Source: Acanthosepion pharaonis
Taxonomy: Eukaryota > Mollusca > Cephalopoda > Sepiida > Sepiidae
Direction: 5' to 3'
DNA: 64,000 nt
Assembly (NCBI GenBank): GCA_903632075.3
Contig: CAHIKZ030003329.1
Location: 21,001-85,000 of the forward strand
Made by a program: the position numbers and the translations under genes. The notes under the pieces were generated by a model, which saw nothing but the letters and a program-made list of their open reading frames with translations, searched no databases and was not told the DNA's origin. Positions 19,860-31,189 of this stretch are shown here, one piece after another (within the stretch, counting starts at the first letter, position 1; each line of letters opens with the position of its first letter).

Positions 19860-20118
19860 CCCTCGAATTTTTGATTTGCCAATAATCAAATCAATCTCGA
19901 GGGGAAAAAAAGGTTTTAAAAAAAGAAAGAACTACAAACATGAACTTCTGCCGACAAAACAATCGCACAGATGCAGGTCTGAAGCCCAAAGAAAAAACCC
20001 CGATACGAGTAAGCAACTAACAAAAGCGCTCAATACAACCGTAGAGCAGACCTAGATACGCCTAATGAGCCAGACAAACCTACCTAGGTTTCACCTAAAC
20101 GGATCGTCAGGAAAAGTA
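19860..20118 (+). mobile_element. Element A2 (truncated)
   Basis: Matches 7846-8102 of A1 closely (CCCTCGAATTTTTGATTTGC, AGAAAAAACCCCGATACGAG, ACCTAGGTTTCACCTAAACG). It stops after the left arm of the hairpin, so the right arm is absent. The first ~40 bp of A1 are also absent: the copy starts exactly where the Tc1-like element ends. Confidence 0.75.
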
Positions 20119-20184
20119 TATATTTTCATTCTGTTTACACAAATTCTGATGCTAAGTGATACTAGTGATACTTAATATTGTGAT

Positions 20185-20290
20185 TTTTTTAAGCGTAGCT
20201 TAGATGTGGCACAAGGCCGAAATTATGGGGCACCCTATGAGGATCGGACTCGCTATTTTGTTTTTCTCGCTAGATTCTGTCGACTATTCT
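20185..20290 (-). repeat. SINE-II copy, inverted
   Basis: The plus strand reads GATGTGGCACAAGGCCGAAA and then GAGGATCGGACTCGCTA, the reverse complement of the SINE-II body and B box. The head is decayed. Confidence 0.65.
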
Positions 20291-20374
20291 TCCATCCATT
20301 GAGTATTTCTTCCTCATCTAGCCTGGTTCTTCTGCCATAGATACATGATACTTCTGCTGTAGATACTTCATAAA

Positions 20375-20640
20375 ATTAAAAGAATTTGCAATGTTATCGG
20401 GCCTGACCTGGCATCTCGGCTTTAGTCACTCTCCCTCCGTATCGTAGATACCCTGTCCCTTAAATGAATAAATATTTTTATGTTAACTATTCTGATTAAC
20501 TTTTTTAGACTTTATGAATTTAAGCGCAGTACGTGATTGACATGCGTCATCATTTTACAGTTGAAATTGCTTGATGTCACCATAAGTTCTATGCTAACAA
20601 TTTCTCCTATTCTGGCTTCTCACTTTCCAAAATGAAATGC
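20375..20640 (+). pseudogene. LINE-A C-terminal fragment
   Basis: The plus strand reads VIGPDLASRL, then decayed SLSLRIV, and later LYEFKRST, following the intact text of the copy at 37358-37812 with several stops and a frameshift. About 90 codons remain. Confidence 0.7.
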
Positions 20641-21419
20641 GGTATCAGTCATTATCTTCTGTCTTAATTCCTGTTCATTTATTGTTCTCTCTCCTTAATA
20701 ATGTTTTCTTTTTCTAATATTTTTCGCACTCTATAAAATGTTCTGTCTTTGTGGCTTTATTGTATGTCGAATAGATAGGAATAAAATTTTATATAGATGT
20801 AGCTGTATGATTATTAAGCGGCGGAAATTTAAAGTTAGAATTTTGAATTATATTTTGTTTAGTCTCCTTTTTTTAATTTTGAAAATATGTGCATTTTGAA
20901 AGGAAGAGTTTTTGAAATACAGTATATTTTTTCACATTTAAACAGATACTGTTTTAAAAGTAGGCTTATGATTCTTGTTTCTTTCATTCTTTTTGTCCGT
21001 TTTTATTTGAATCGCAAACATTTTCCTTTGTTTTCCTTCTGTGTAATTTATTAATTTACCTTCTACGCCCTTCAATCAATATCTAAAATCTAATTCTGTT
21101 GTTTGAAAAAAACGCGGACGAGTTCGATTCTGAAAGTTCTCTTCAAATCAAGCAGAATATTATAAGTCGATGCTGTCTTTGAGTACGTGTTGAATATTAA
21201 AGTTTGAATATTCATATTTCCTAAGATTAGCTTCACGTGGAACAAAGTGAGATACATTAAGAATCGAACCCAGTAGTAATGGCCTAAAAAGTAAATGCCA
21301 TCGAAATGCGTGCTGGTATAATTTAGAAGGAACTGACATATCTTGATTCCAAAACTCGTAAAGGCAATGAGTAGTTTTTTTAGAAGATCTCTGTTAATCT
21401 TTGATATAATTAACGGTTA
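20641..21419. other. Non-coding, nothing recognised
   Basis: AT-rich sequence without matched repeats. Confidence 0.35.
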
Positions 21420-21723
21420 GCACCGGGGGTGGGGTGCAAATTGCGGCTCGTGAGCCACATGCGGCTCTTTGGCCTTTAATATGCGGCTCGTGGAAAATAT
21501 TTTGCCTGTGCTCCTTTTGTCATCACATGTAAAAGGTAAATAAATATTTCAAACTTTATAATTCTTTACTGGGTATGAATTGAGACCTCACTGGATTAAA
21601 ACGTAAGTTTAATGTTAATATGTATGTGACAAAATGTATAAATTTAGTTTATGCCTTGCGGCTTTCAAATAGCTGAACTTAATCGTATGTGGCTCTTGCA
21701 TTAAGCAAGTTTCGCCATCCCAG
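21420..21723. mobile_element. hAT-type MITE
   Basis: The left end GGGGGTGGGGTGCAAATTGC followed by GGCTCGTGAGCCACATGCGG mirrors the right end, which inverted reads CTGGGATGGCGAAACTTGC and then GAGCCACATACG. This GCGGCTC / GAGCCACATGCGGC signature is typical of hAT non-autonomous elements. Flanks CGGTTAGC and GTTTAGCG could be a decayed 8-bp duplication. No coding capacity. Confidence 0.65.
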
Positions 21724-22047
21724 GTTTAGCGGCTCGCAAACAGAAATAGTCGAGACGGGTTCATGTTTCGACAGAGTTCGTTACAGTCTATTTCACACGA
21801 ATAACATTTAAAAAAATTATGAATCAATTTCTTCTTTCCTTCAGCCATGGGTTAAATAGCAGGATAGACTTGCCTCTCTATCCAGTCTAGGCGAAAGGGT
21901 AACCTTGAATTCAAACCCGGTATGTTGCCCTAGCGGAGCATATATTATGATGGAGTTCACAGTTAACTACGACGCGGGGTTATAGACTTTTTGATCTCGA
22001 TTGAGGTCGACCTAAGAAAAGACAGTAGTATTAAGCACTACTAGGAG
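21724..22047. other. Spacer with a possible SINE-I scrap
   Basis: Text at about 21830-21935 (CAGCCATGGGTTAAATAGCA ...) resembles the middle of SINE-I without its head. Confidence 0.35.
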
Positions 22048-22335
22048 GCACGGTGTAGTAATGGATAGCAGCTCGGATTGAAGAACTGGAGAGCCGAGTT
22101 CGAATTTCACCCGAATCTATTACATCCACTTACGTGCTAATACTCTTGGGAAAGGTATGAATCCTCTTCTTCTCCCCCCTCCCACCAATAAACAGTAAAT
22201 AACAGAACAGACCTTAGATGGCAAAGGGGTCTAACGCAGAAAGAAATGGCAACCTACTGCGGAAAAAATCTGCGTCGTCATTCATGTATCGAAAGATACA
22301 TGATCGCCTAAGCGTGTATCACATAACTGACTGAC
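22048..22335 (+). repeat. SINE-I copy 2
   Basis: The best-preserved copy: head GGTGTAGTAATGGATAGCAG, B-box-like GAGTTCGAATTTCACCCGAA, then TACGTGCTAATACTCTTGGG, AGAAAGAAATGGCAACCTAC and ATGTATCGAAAGATACATGA. It ends in a short A-run near 22347. Confidence 0.85.
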
Positions 22336-22981
22336 AGTCATGCTGAAAAAAATTTATTATCCTATTATAATTGTGCTTGCCCCCCACCACCTTCATTAGT
22401 ACTCACGACCGTTACGCCCTGCCAATACCACATAAATAATGGTCTATTCCGTTTGAAAAGAGGGGAATAGACCAATTCGTATCAGTGAGTAAATAAAAGC
22501 TTTTTGAATCTCCCTTAACGTCAGTGCCAAAACAGCAAAAAACCTAATTGTCGTTGACAGATTATTAGGCGAAGATGAATAACTGTTTTTTCTTATGACC
22601 GTCTTATTTGGAGTGGTCGTCGCTGGTCGACCCAATCACTATACCCGGTCATGAGTGGTGATGAGGTCGACATGGAGAGAAAAAATAATTTTATCGCACT
22701 TGAAATTTTCATATCCGTTTGTCTTGTTCAAATTAATACCCTATGTAGTTTTTTAAGCCGACGTTGAAAGTTCAAATACTTTTCTCAACAACACGTTATT
22801 CTCCGCCTCCTAATCGTTTTCATTATATTTACTTTAACTGACGATTTCGCTTCAAGTTAACATGCCACGCTTGGATGACGAGTGTATTAACCTTTCACTA
22901 CCCAGTCATGTGACGAAAACTTGAGAAAAATAAGTATAAACAGTCACAGAATACGAAAACCAGAGACAGAATGGTCAGCGG
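22336..22981. other. Non-coding, nothing recognised
   Basis: Mixed composition; a 63-codon minus ORF has no recognisable domain. Confidence 0.35.
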
Positions 22982-23239
22982 TTGGCCGGAGAGCCTCGTG
23001 GGCGTGGTATTCCGTCAGTGATGGATTGCTTTTGTCTGGGTTTTGGCTATAAGTCCAAAACAGCACAAATTCAACAGAGTGCCGCAAGAATTCTGAAACG
23101 TCAATATGCCTCCCACACTCAGGTTAGCGACTGGCTAAGACAACCCGCGGAGGGACGTTTAGCTAACGTGCGACATTCGTTCCCGCGACGTCTTTCCTCG
23201 CACTACTTCTTAGAATCTAAGGTACCACCATTCTGTTAA
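22982..23239 (+). CDS. Unrecognised 85-codon ORF in a GC-richer island
   Basis: The frame starts MAGEPRGRGIPSVMDCF and ends at a TAA; G+C is clearly above its neighbours. I do not recognise a domain. Residues 28-45 (KTAQIQQSAARILKRQ) look helical. No splice sites with good pyrimidine tracts flank it. It may be part of an old transposable element, a decayed exon or a chance ORF; compositional contrast is the only reason to list it. Confidence 0.2.
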   Translation: MAGEPRGRGIPSVMDCFCLGFGYKSKTAQIQQSAARILKRQYASHTQVSDWLRQPAEGRLANVRHSFPRRLSSHYFLESKVPPFC

Positions 23240-23654
23240 TGAAACGAATGAGAAAAAGAAATAGTCCTTTTCGTTGGTAACATTTTATATAGTAGTGTCA
23301 GAACCCAGAAACGGCACAGAACGCAACAAAACTGATAAGGCTTTAATTGTTTTTCAACACCTTACTTAAGTATATAATATATTTTAGTCTTTTTCGTTTA
23401 AATTTTCGATAAAAGTAAAGTAATCGAAATTAATGCTTGTCTGGTATTTCTAAAATATGTTCCACTGGGGAAACAATAGACATGAAATCTTGAACTTGGA
23501 AAATGACGCCAAAAATTGACACACAGTAATACCAGGATCCCAAAAGACAAAGAAAGCGAAGGCTGACTTTTGTGATTGTGTGACTAAAAATAAAAAAAAA
23601 TGAAATTGCCAGCAATTATTTTAATTCGTTTCCAAATACGTCTTTTGGTTTGTT
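23240..23654. other. Non-coding, nothing recognised
   Basis: AT-rich spacer ending at the T/G block. Confidence 0.35.
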
Positions 23655-24022
23655 TGTTTGTCTGTCAGTTTGTTTTTTTTTTTTTGTTTTTTTTTTTTTT
23701 TTTTTGTTTTGCTTGTTTTTTTTTTTTTTTTTTTTTGTTTTTTGTTTTTTTTTTTGTTTTTTTGTTTTTTTTTTTTGGGGGTTGTTCTTTTTTTTTTTTT
23801 TTTTTTTGTTTTGTTTTTTTTTTTTTTTTTTGTTTGTTTTTTTTTTTTGTTGTTTTTTTTTTTTGGGGGTTTTTTTTTTTTTGTTTTGTTTTTTTTTTTT
23901 TTTTTTTTTTTTTTTTTGGGGGGGTTGTTCTTTTTTTTGTTTTTTGTTTTTTGTTTTTTGTTTGTTTTGTCTTTTTGTTTGTTTTGTCTTTTTGTTTTTT
24001 TGTTTGTTTATTTTTTTTTTTC
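23655..24022 (+). repeat. T homopolymer block with scattered G
   Basis: About 370 bp of long T runs broken by G, GGGGG or GC. All three plus frames stay open as Phe-rich ORFs (up to 242 codons with the following CT tract), and the minus strand opens as Lys-rich; these are composition artefacts. Runs of this length are prone to assembly error. Confidence 0.95.
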
Positions 24023-24139
24023 ACGTCGATGACCGAGTAACAAGACTAACAAGCGCCGAAAACAAGTTTAAATGTTTGTTCTACTGTAACCAAACCACAA
24101 ATGTCAGAGATTTAGGTTTCATGAAACAAATATTTCTCT

Positions 24140-24352
24140 TGCCGTGTCTCATTCTCGCTTTTCTCACCATGTCTCGCTCTCTTTTCACGTCGCGTCTCTC
24201 ACTCTGTTTCCCCCTCCTCGCGTCTCTCACTCTGTTTCCTCTTCCTCGTCTCATTTCTCTCTCTCTCTCTCTCTCCTTTCTCAAAGTCTTTGCACATCTT
24301 TCCTCTCTCTCTCTCTCTCTCTCTTCCCTCTATCTCTATTCCTCTGTCTTTT
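24140..24352 (+). repeat. CT-rich degenerate minisatellite
   Basis: Units built from CGTCTCTCACTCTGTTTCC pass into (CT)n runs. Pyrimidine-rich on the plus strand. Confidence 0.85.
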
Positions 24353-25424
24353 TCCTTTATACCATTAATGATACCTGATTGCTAAATACTGTCATATTAA
24401 ATTTAGCTTTTTACTTCGAAATAAGCTTGTCGATTTTCTTAAAATATTACACATTTTTATCTGTAACGTTTCACTGTTCTGGAGTTATCTCCTGGTGATT
24501 TAATTATATATTTAAAGACTCACTTTTGTAAATCTAATATTGCTCAAAGCTTAAAAATATTCGGCCATCATTTTTACATGGCTAAACTCGTTATAAATAA
24601 ATCATAAGACAACTTGTACATTCTGTTTCCCTCTGAGAAGCCGAATATTTTAAGATAAAAAATACTTTTATGGCTTAAATGCAAAAAAAAAAAACAATCA
24701 GTTCTAAAAGTATATTTTATCTTAATACAATTAAAATCAAACGAACTAAAATCAATCAGTAATCATCATCCAATGTCGACAGTCTTCTCCTTGGATAATC
24801 AATAAAAGAGTGTGCTGAAATTCTTTTTTCTCATGATGACTCAAAGATTAAAAAACGACTGAAGACAAGACAATGATATTTTGAACGGTGCTGAAACAAA
24901 ATTTAAAACTGGTAAACATTCTCTGTGGAATAAATGACCTTCTCATCGGCGTGGACGACTTAACACACGACTGCACGCAATTTTAAATTATAAAGCGCAC
25001 AGCTAGAATTTCAACCAGACTTAAACATGAGGTGTCAGTTTTCTCTCGCTTAAGGTTTTTTTTTTTCCGGATAATAATTAGTAAGTCTGAAATTGTCTCA
25101 TATCCGATCATTTCCTTTTTTAATATTATACTGTTTTGTGTGTGTGTTTTTCTTTTAGTTATTTTTTCTTTTTGAATCTTCAATCTGAATGAAAGTCGTC
25201 TCTGGCTTAAGTCGGATTATATTTAGATTATTGGCAAGTCTTACAATTAATATCATGGTATTTCTTAGTGAACACGATTTCTAATGTAATCCTCTTAAAA
25301 GTACCCGAAGTAAGTCGATTGATGAAATCAGATTCTAGTGTTGTTAAAATAATCACTTTTGTTTTTTAAGTTAAATAGGAGGTGAATTGGGCTAAACCCT
25401 TGATTGTGGCCTAAAATGAGTAAA
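24353..25424. other. Non-coding, nothing recognised
   Basis: AT-rich, with short A and T runs and no matched repeat. Confidence 0.35.
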
Positions 25425-25688
25425 GTTTCTCTCTCTCTCTCTCTCTCCAAATCTGTATTGATGTAATCGTGAAGTTGATGTTCCTTAACCATAGTGAAGT
25501 GGTGATCAGATGGGAGATCGACTGATGAACATAGATTTAGGATGGTAATAATCAGTTCATCGAACTTTGTTAATTTGTTTAAATTAAGAATTAAATTAGC
25601 TTTGCTAATCATAATCTCTCTCAATCTTTCTCTCAGCCTTACGCTTTTTTTTTTTTCTCTCTCTCTCTCTCTTTCCTTCAAAGTTCTC

Positions 25689-25731
<43 letters not shown>

Positions 25732-25828
25732 ATCCATCCGTTTCTCTGTATATGTTTTCTCACCATCTGTTATATCTACATTTATTTTTTCGAGCTGGCT
25801 CTCTCCATGTATTTATTCAGATTCTCTG

Positions 25829-25879
<51 letters not shown>
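25425..25879 (+). repeat. Cluster of (CT)n and (TA)n microsatellites
   Basis: CT runs near 25427-25447, 25651-25673 and 25830-25840; TA runs at 25694-25728 and 25840-25879. The last TA run is the left bracket of element B1. Confidence 0.9.
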
Positions 25880-25882
<3 letters not shown>

Positions 25883-26221
25883 CTAATAACTATACTCGGT
25901 TGTTGAAAAAGCCCGGATGGCACAGTTTGCATGTATAACAAAACAAATTGGTATCCGATGAAAAATTGTGGAAATAAGAAAAAATTAGAAACATCTGAAC
26001 AGGACGAAAAAAATCGTCCAGTGCCTTAAATTTCCAATTCAAAGAAATAAAAACAAACGAGTATCTAAGATGAAACCTAGAATGGTCAATACGCTAAGCA
26101 GAGCAAAGTTAAATAAAATAAATCCTAAAGTGCCCGGAACTACCTACCTAGGTTTCGCCTAAATGTTTCTTTTAAATTAATCATTTAGGATTAATCATAT
26201 ATATATATATATATATATATA
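25880..26221 (+). mobile_element. Element B1: (TA)n-bracketed, hairpin end truncated
   Basis: Shares with B2 the start ACTCGGTTGTTGAAAAAGCC, AACAAATTGGTATCCGATGA, CGTCCAGTGCCTTAA and GGAACTACCTACCTAGGTTT. The terminal hairpin is reduced to CCTAAATG ... CATTTAGG. A (TA)n run at 26198-26221 closes it. Confidence 0.65.
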
Positions 26222-26559
26222 ATCAAAATATTGAAATCCTTCAACGTAAGCAAATAGCTCCCTTTACGAAATTAAAATACTCTGAAATATTTCCAGATAA
26301 ATCACTTTATTGTTCATTTGCTTTCCTCAGGTTATTTTGGGAAAAGTGGGGGGGGGTCAGAATCCTTCTAATGTTCGATTTCAAGCATTGTAGTTTCGAT
26401 AATATTTTTATACTGTTCCTCATTGCATTAATTTTCAATATACTTAATAAAATCCTTTATTTTATCCCAAACATATTTTAGATCAAGCTGTTTGCATTGT
26501 AAAATGTCAAACAATTGCACGAGATAATATTGTAAAAATAGCAGCTTATAAAAAATATA
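26222..26559. other. Spacer, possibly the 3' part of the hAT element
   Basis: The text AAGTGGGGGGGGGTCAGAATCC near 26345 might be a decayed hAT left terminus, but the match to the right end at 28706-28729 is weak. Confidence 0.25.
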
Positions 26560-27864
26560 TGAAACTAAATTCGCTCTGTATGACCAATGAGATTATCAGC
26601 TTCACTGATTATATCTTCATCCCAATTTTCATTTTGGTCTAAAATATTTTGAAATGAACTTTTGAAGTTTTCACGTGAGTCTTTTACAGTTGTCACAGCT
26701 CTACATCCAACGCCAATTTGTGCTGCACAGTGATAGAATACTGACTTTAAAATCCCTAAATATAGTCTTTCTCTTTCTACTATAAGATGTAATTTTATTA
26801 ACGCTGCTTAAATGAGAAAAAATACTTTAACTCCATTAACCTTCTCGGCACTTGGACTTAAAATCAAATTAAGCTTATGTGCATAACAATGAATGAAGTC
26901 ACCATATTTAAACCCTTTTTCTCTCAATTTTATTTGTACGCCATTTTGTTCACCTGTCATTACGACTGCTCCATCGTACGTTTGGCAAACTAGTTTACTT
27001 TTAACATTACTAAAAGAGTTTAAAGCAATTTCTATTACATCAGCTAACCTTGAAGTGCTTTTATCAATACTTAATTCATAAAATCCTAAAAATCTTTGAT
27101 TTATTTTTGCATCCAGTAACGTAACTGATTATAACAGAAAGCTGAGCTTACACTGCACAATCAGTAGTTTCATCTGCCTGTACTAAAATAAATGGAGTAT
27201 TTTCAACCTCAGTTTGAATTACAGCAGATATTACTTGATCAATTGCAAATATAATGGTATTTTGTATCGTGCTTGAAACTCCTTAAAATTGTTTTGACCC
27301 TTTTTTGGTATAAAGTCTTGATGCAATGCAATAACGCGAAATAATTTCCTTTGTTCCAGTTATCTTTTCCTTCGTTATGGCCACGCAATGGTAGATTTTG
27401 TTTGCAAAGATATAATACAGCATTTACTGTTTGAAATATCTTCTGTCTTCAAATAACTTGTTACGTCTTTCCCTTTCAAACTTTGAAGAGTCACTAATAG
27501 CAGTTACGATGTCGCATAAACCAATTGTTTTTAAACATTTATAATTATTTAAATGGCTGATAGATTTAGAATGAACTTTGCTGTCGGTCAAAATATTTTT
27601 ATAATTGCTATAACGTCCATCTGTCCACGATTGAACAGATTTGCGTTGAAAGAGCAAGCAAGTCCAACAGTAGTGTTTTCCTTCTGACATACTTTCACAC
27701 AACCAATCAATCTGTTGATACCATCTATTTTGAAAAGAACGTGTGCCAACTTTAGTTTTCAGCGAAGGAGTCGGTCGGCCTAATTTAATAATTTCTCGAT
27801 TTTCTGCAATATTCCTGTTCCCAAATGAAATTGCTTTAAGATGTAACACTATATCATTCTCCAT
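26560..27864 (-). pseudogene. hAT-superfamily transposase pseudogene (ZMYM1/DUF4371-like)
   Basis: Reads right to left from an ATG at 27864. Residues 1-146 are open and include a TTF-type zinc-finger region (WLCESMSEGKHYCWTCLLF, with later His residues) after a PSLKTKVGTRSFQNRWY lead. A stop ends this frame at 27424. A different frame then carries LPLRGHNEGKDNWNKGNYF, and the first frame resumes with ILVQADETTDC (first catalytic Asp). After another shift come QTYDGAVVMTGEQNGVQ (second catalytic Asp) and IHCYAHKLNL. The reading ends near 26560 without the C-terminal hAT dimerisation region, so it is truncated as well as broken. Active relatives cut and paste DNA; many animal genomes also keep domesticated ZMYM1-like copies, but the stops and shifts here exclude that. 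This is the longest recognisable protein remnant in the window. Confidence 0.85.
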
Positions 27865-28705
27865 TTATTAGTAAAATCATTTTTATCAATAGTGTAGGTG
27901 TCTTTTTAACAGAATGACATGTTTATAAGAATACACCAACTTTTAAAATAATTGTATCATGATTAAATATTTAGAGAATGGTTAGGTACATTACTTAATG
28001 CGTAAAGTAAATTGAAATAAACATTGATATTTTATAATAAGCGGCATTTATAATGGAAAACAAAAAACACTGAATTGAAAGAAATATGTCCAAAATGATT
28101 TTTATATTTTAAGTTCTTTAATAAGCTTCGAATAAAAAATAAAATTTACAATGTTATGATGAGTTAAACTCTCAGAGAATCAGAAAAGTGTGTGCGTATA
28201 CGTTAACAAAAAAGTTTCCAATAAAAATGTTTACTAACCATTACTGAACAAAATAAAACTTCTCAAGCAAAATCTTAAAATGATTGATTATGATCTTTTA
28301 TCATTGATTGAAGCATCGCATAAGATAGTATTTTGACAACTGATAATAGTATATCATCTTTCATATTTCTGCATTTATTATTTCCACTCTTTTGGTAAAG
28401 AAATGAAAACAAGTGGAACGCCCCAGTCAGATATGTCTTTTTTAGAAAAAAAAACATGTGTATCTACCTCGATTGTTTGTTTGTATATACGTCTATCCGT
28501 TAGTGTGTTTTTTTATTGTACGTTTATGATCAGTACTGCTGACTGATATCATATTTCCTCAACACTATCCCAGTCGACGAATTAAGGCTGCCACCTTTCT
28601 TTGATTTTCGCCGACTTAAGTCAGGCTAAATTTAATTTGCCCCTTTTCAATTGATACATTGTGCTAAAAGGTTTGAAGGTTGACTCAATCGGGCTAATCC
28701 CGATA
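27865..28705. other. AT-rich 5' region beyond the hAT ORF
   Basis: No ORF or matched repeat. If the terminal repeat at 28706-28729 belongs to the same element, this is its 5' non-coding part. Confidence 0.35.
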
Positions 28706-28729
28706 AGCCCGACCTCCGGGATCGCCACT
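28706..28729 (-). repeat. Possible hAT terminal repeat
   Basis: Inverted, this reads CAGTGGCGATCCCGGAGGTC, the CAGTGGCG-type start usual for hAT ends. It lies about 0.84 kb upstream of the transposase ATG in the right orientation. The partner end was not found with confidence. Confidence 0.45.
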
Positions 28730-28754
28730 GACATATATTCATTCGTTCTCTGAA

Positions 28755-28756
<2 letters not shown>

Positions 28757-28811
<55 letters not shown>

Positions 28812-29059
28812 TCTATTTGGCTTTCTCTCACTACAATGATTTCTCTGTCTCCTTACCTCTCACTGTATATGTGTTATATATATATATATATAGTCAGTCT
28901 CTCTCCTTTTCCCTGTGTATATATATATAATGTGTGTGTGCGCGTGTGTAAATATGTAGAAAAATAAGGAAAAACACATGAGTTTAATAATCCAAAATTA
29001 TTTAGTATTTTTTTTATTTTTAAAAATCAGTGCTCAATACATAAGTAGATACTAAATTA

Positions 29060-29102
<43 letters not shown>

Positions 29103-29125
29103 TCTATCTCTCTCTCCTTCCCTCC
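28757..29125 (+). repeat. (CT)n/(TA)n microsatellite cluster
   Basis: (CT)n at 28757-28781 passes into (TA)n to 28808; further TA runs lie at 28877-28892 and 29064-29100, the last followed by CT text. Confidence 0.9.
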
Positions 29126-29769
29126 ATGTACATTCTCTCTCATTTTTTTTTTCTTTCTTTCTGTTTTCTCTATCTCTCGTTTTTTTGGGGGTTTTTTTTG
29201 TATATTCTCCCTTACTCCCCATCTCCTTTTTATCTCTCCATATTATTACTGTTCAATCCTTTTCATCCTCCTCCCACTTTGAATGTTTTTTGCTTGGTAA
29301 ACATTACTAAAAAAATTCTTGCAAACTATTGATAGTCATTTTAATCAACTCATTATATACTTTTTTAAAAAAGTAATATCAAGTTTAACTCTCTCCCTCT
29401 CTCTCTCACACACACACACTTAACTTTCGTAACGAATATATTTTCAGCTTGTCTGTCTTTGAGGAATAAAATCTCTAGAAACAACAGAAAATTATACTGA
29501 CACATTGAATCTTGTCGATTAAAAGACTTTTCCTTTTTCATGCACAGTTGCTGTTTGAAACGTGAATAGTTTGTCTTATTACATATATCATCTGATAATA
29601 TTTCATAAGATCAAATTTTATAGCCAGTATGCTAATCTAGAAGATAAAAGTGACTACATTGTTGTCATCGTGCCGATGAAAGTTAATCTGAAACATACTT
29701 TAAATATATTTAATATGAATAGGGAAAATAACAAACATTTGTACAAAAGCGTTTTATCAAAGACGTCAA
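29126..29769. other. Non-coding, nothing recognised
   Basis: Pyrimidine-rich start, then AT-rich. The 77-codon ORF at 29562 shows no domain. Confidence 0.35.
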
Positions 29770-31020
29770 AAAGCACAGTTGAAAATGCTAGTTAAGCTTG
29801 ATTTATTTGGAAAGGATATTAGAATAATCCAGAATTTATACCGGGAGCAAATCGCCTGCATACAGATAGAAAATGAATTTAGTAAATACACAAAAATAGA
29901 AAGGGGGGTGTAAGACAAGGATGTATCTTCTCACCGGACTTATTCAACCTACACAGCGAAGTGATCCTGAGAGAGTAGAATGCCTACCAGGATTCATTAT
30001 TGCCAGCCACAATCTTAACATTACATATGCAAATGACACAGCATTAATAATAGACACAGAAAGGAAATTAGAAGAACGCATACATTAATTGTAAAAAGAT
30101 ACGATGTATGGCTGCCAATAAAAGAAACTGCTCAATATGCGAATTACAAATTGGAGGTACAAAAAAAAGTGTGAGATCCGAAAGCACATTTGAATAGCGA
30201 AAGATGTCTTCCAAAAGCTAAGCACAGTAATAAAATTGTTGGGGGCGCACCCACCTTCTCATCAGAAAAGACTGATCTCTCTACTACTAATAGGACAGTT
30301 CTGGGAAGATCAGGTGACCATCACACTTCCGTCTCTCTACCGGAAGATACAGTTGGACTTTATACTCTTTCTGATTGTTACTGACTAACCTGCGTTCGTT
30401 TGACTACTAATCTCTCTGTTGTAAATACCTCTTCAGATATACCAGTATTTTTCCCTACGTATGTGTTTGTCCTTATTTCAATACACGAACGCGGAAACAC
30501 TCAACATCTCAACAAAAATAAAAAATTTCGTTAGTAACAAAGTGTACTAAACGGTTATGTAATAGCAGTCCTCTTATATAGCAGTGAATACTAGACAATC
30601 TAATCTCAAATGAAGAAAATACTTGAGTGAACAGAAATTTGGTTCTACAGAAGTCCATAGATTGAACATGTGATCAATTAAGAACTGTAAGGTTATGATC
30701 CTCCAGAATGTTTTATCCTTTGTAGCTTTAAGCAATGTTTATCTTTCTGCTATCTCTCCTATTTTCCTGCTCTCCCATTTTTCTGCTCTCCAATTTATTT
30801 ACACAAGCTTGTTAGGTATGTTACTCACAGTTTCTGTTTCTTTTCACCAAAATAGTTCTTGTGAGTGTTAAATTTTGTATTTTTTTTTATTTATTTTATT
30901 ATGCGCCCTAAGCAGTTTTGGATATTTAAAGCAGAATAAATAGGAACCATTATCGCTTACGCTCTGAAGAGACATGTGACAAACCTGTATTTTTCCTGGA
31001 GAAAGGAAGTTATCATGTAT
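29770..31020 (+). pseudogene. LINE-B (RTE-like) RT, split by a solo LTR
   Basis: The 5'-most LINE-B piece in the window. From 29794 the plus strand reads KLDLFGKDIRIIQNLY and IACIQIENEFSKYTKIE, then one frame over VRQGCIFSPDLFNLHSEVIL (an extra base in a G run near 29905). The catalytic box is YANDTA (near 30026-30043), the second Asp position changed to Asn. KCLPKA-like and KLSTVIK text leads to the LTR at 30237. After the LTR the sequence resumes with the VLLYSSEY and IWFYR blocks to about 30700, and a decayed 3' end is recognisable to about 31010 (IIAYALKRHV). Multiple stops and indels; inactive. Confidence 0.8.
30237..30514 (+). mobile_element. Solo LTR with 5-bp target duplication
   Basis: 278 bp starting TGTTGGGGGCGCACCC and ending CTCAACATCTCAACA, with TG...CA ends (TGTTG/CAACA). 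The pentamer AAAAT is present on both sides (30232-30236 and 30515-30519). No internal retroelement sequence lies next to it, so recombination between two LTRs has removed the body. A 5-bp duplication fits Ty3/Gypsy or Pao-type elements. It interrupts the LINE-B copy and is therefore younger. The 64-codon ORF inside it is incidental. Confidence 0.85.
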
Positions 31021-31189
31021 TCATTTTAAAAGAACCTTGAGAGACATCGAAATTTGAATTGTCAAATTTCTCTTTTTTTATTTTATTTTTTTGGGCGGGA
31101 GGGGAGTTGCTTACCAATTGGAGCCCTCATAAAGTATGGTACATTTCCCCACGTTTACAGGCAGTATTGTTTAGAAATATTAATTTTTT

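Noticed and set aside
23600..24378. Phe-rich ORFs up to 242 codons, superficially like membrane proteins
   Set aside because: They are translations of T homopolymers with occasional G, open in all three frames.
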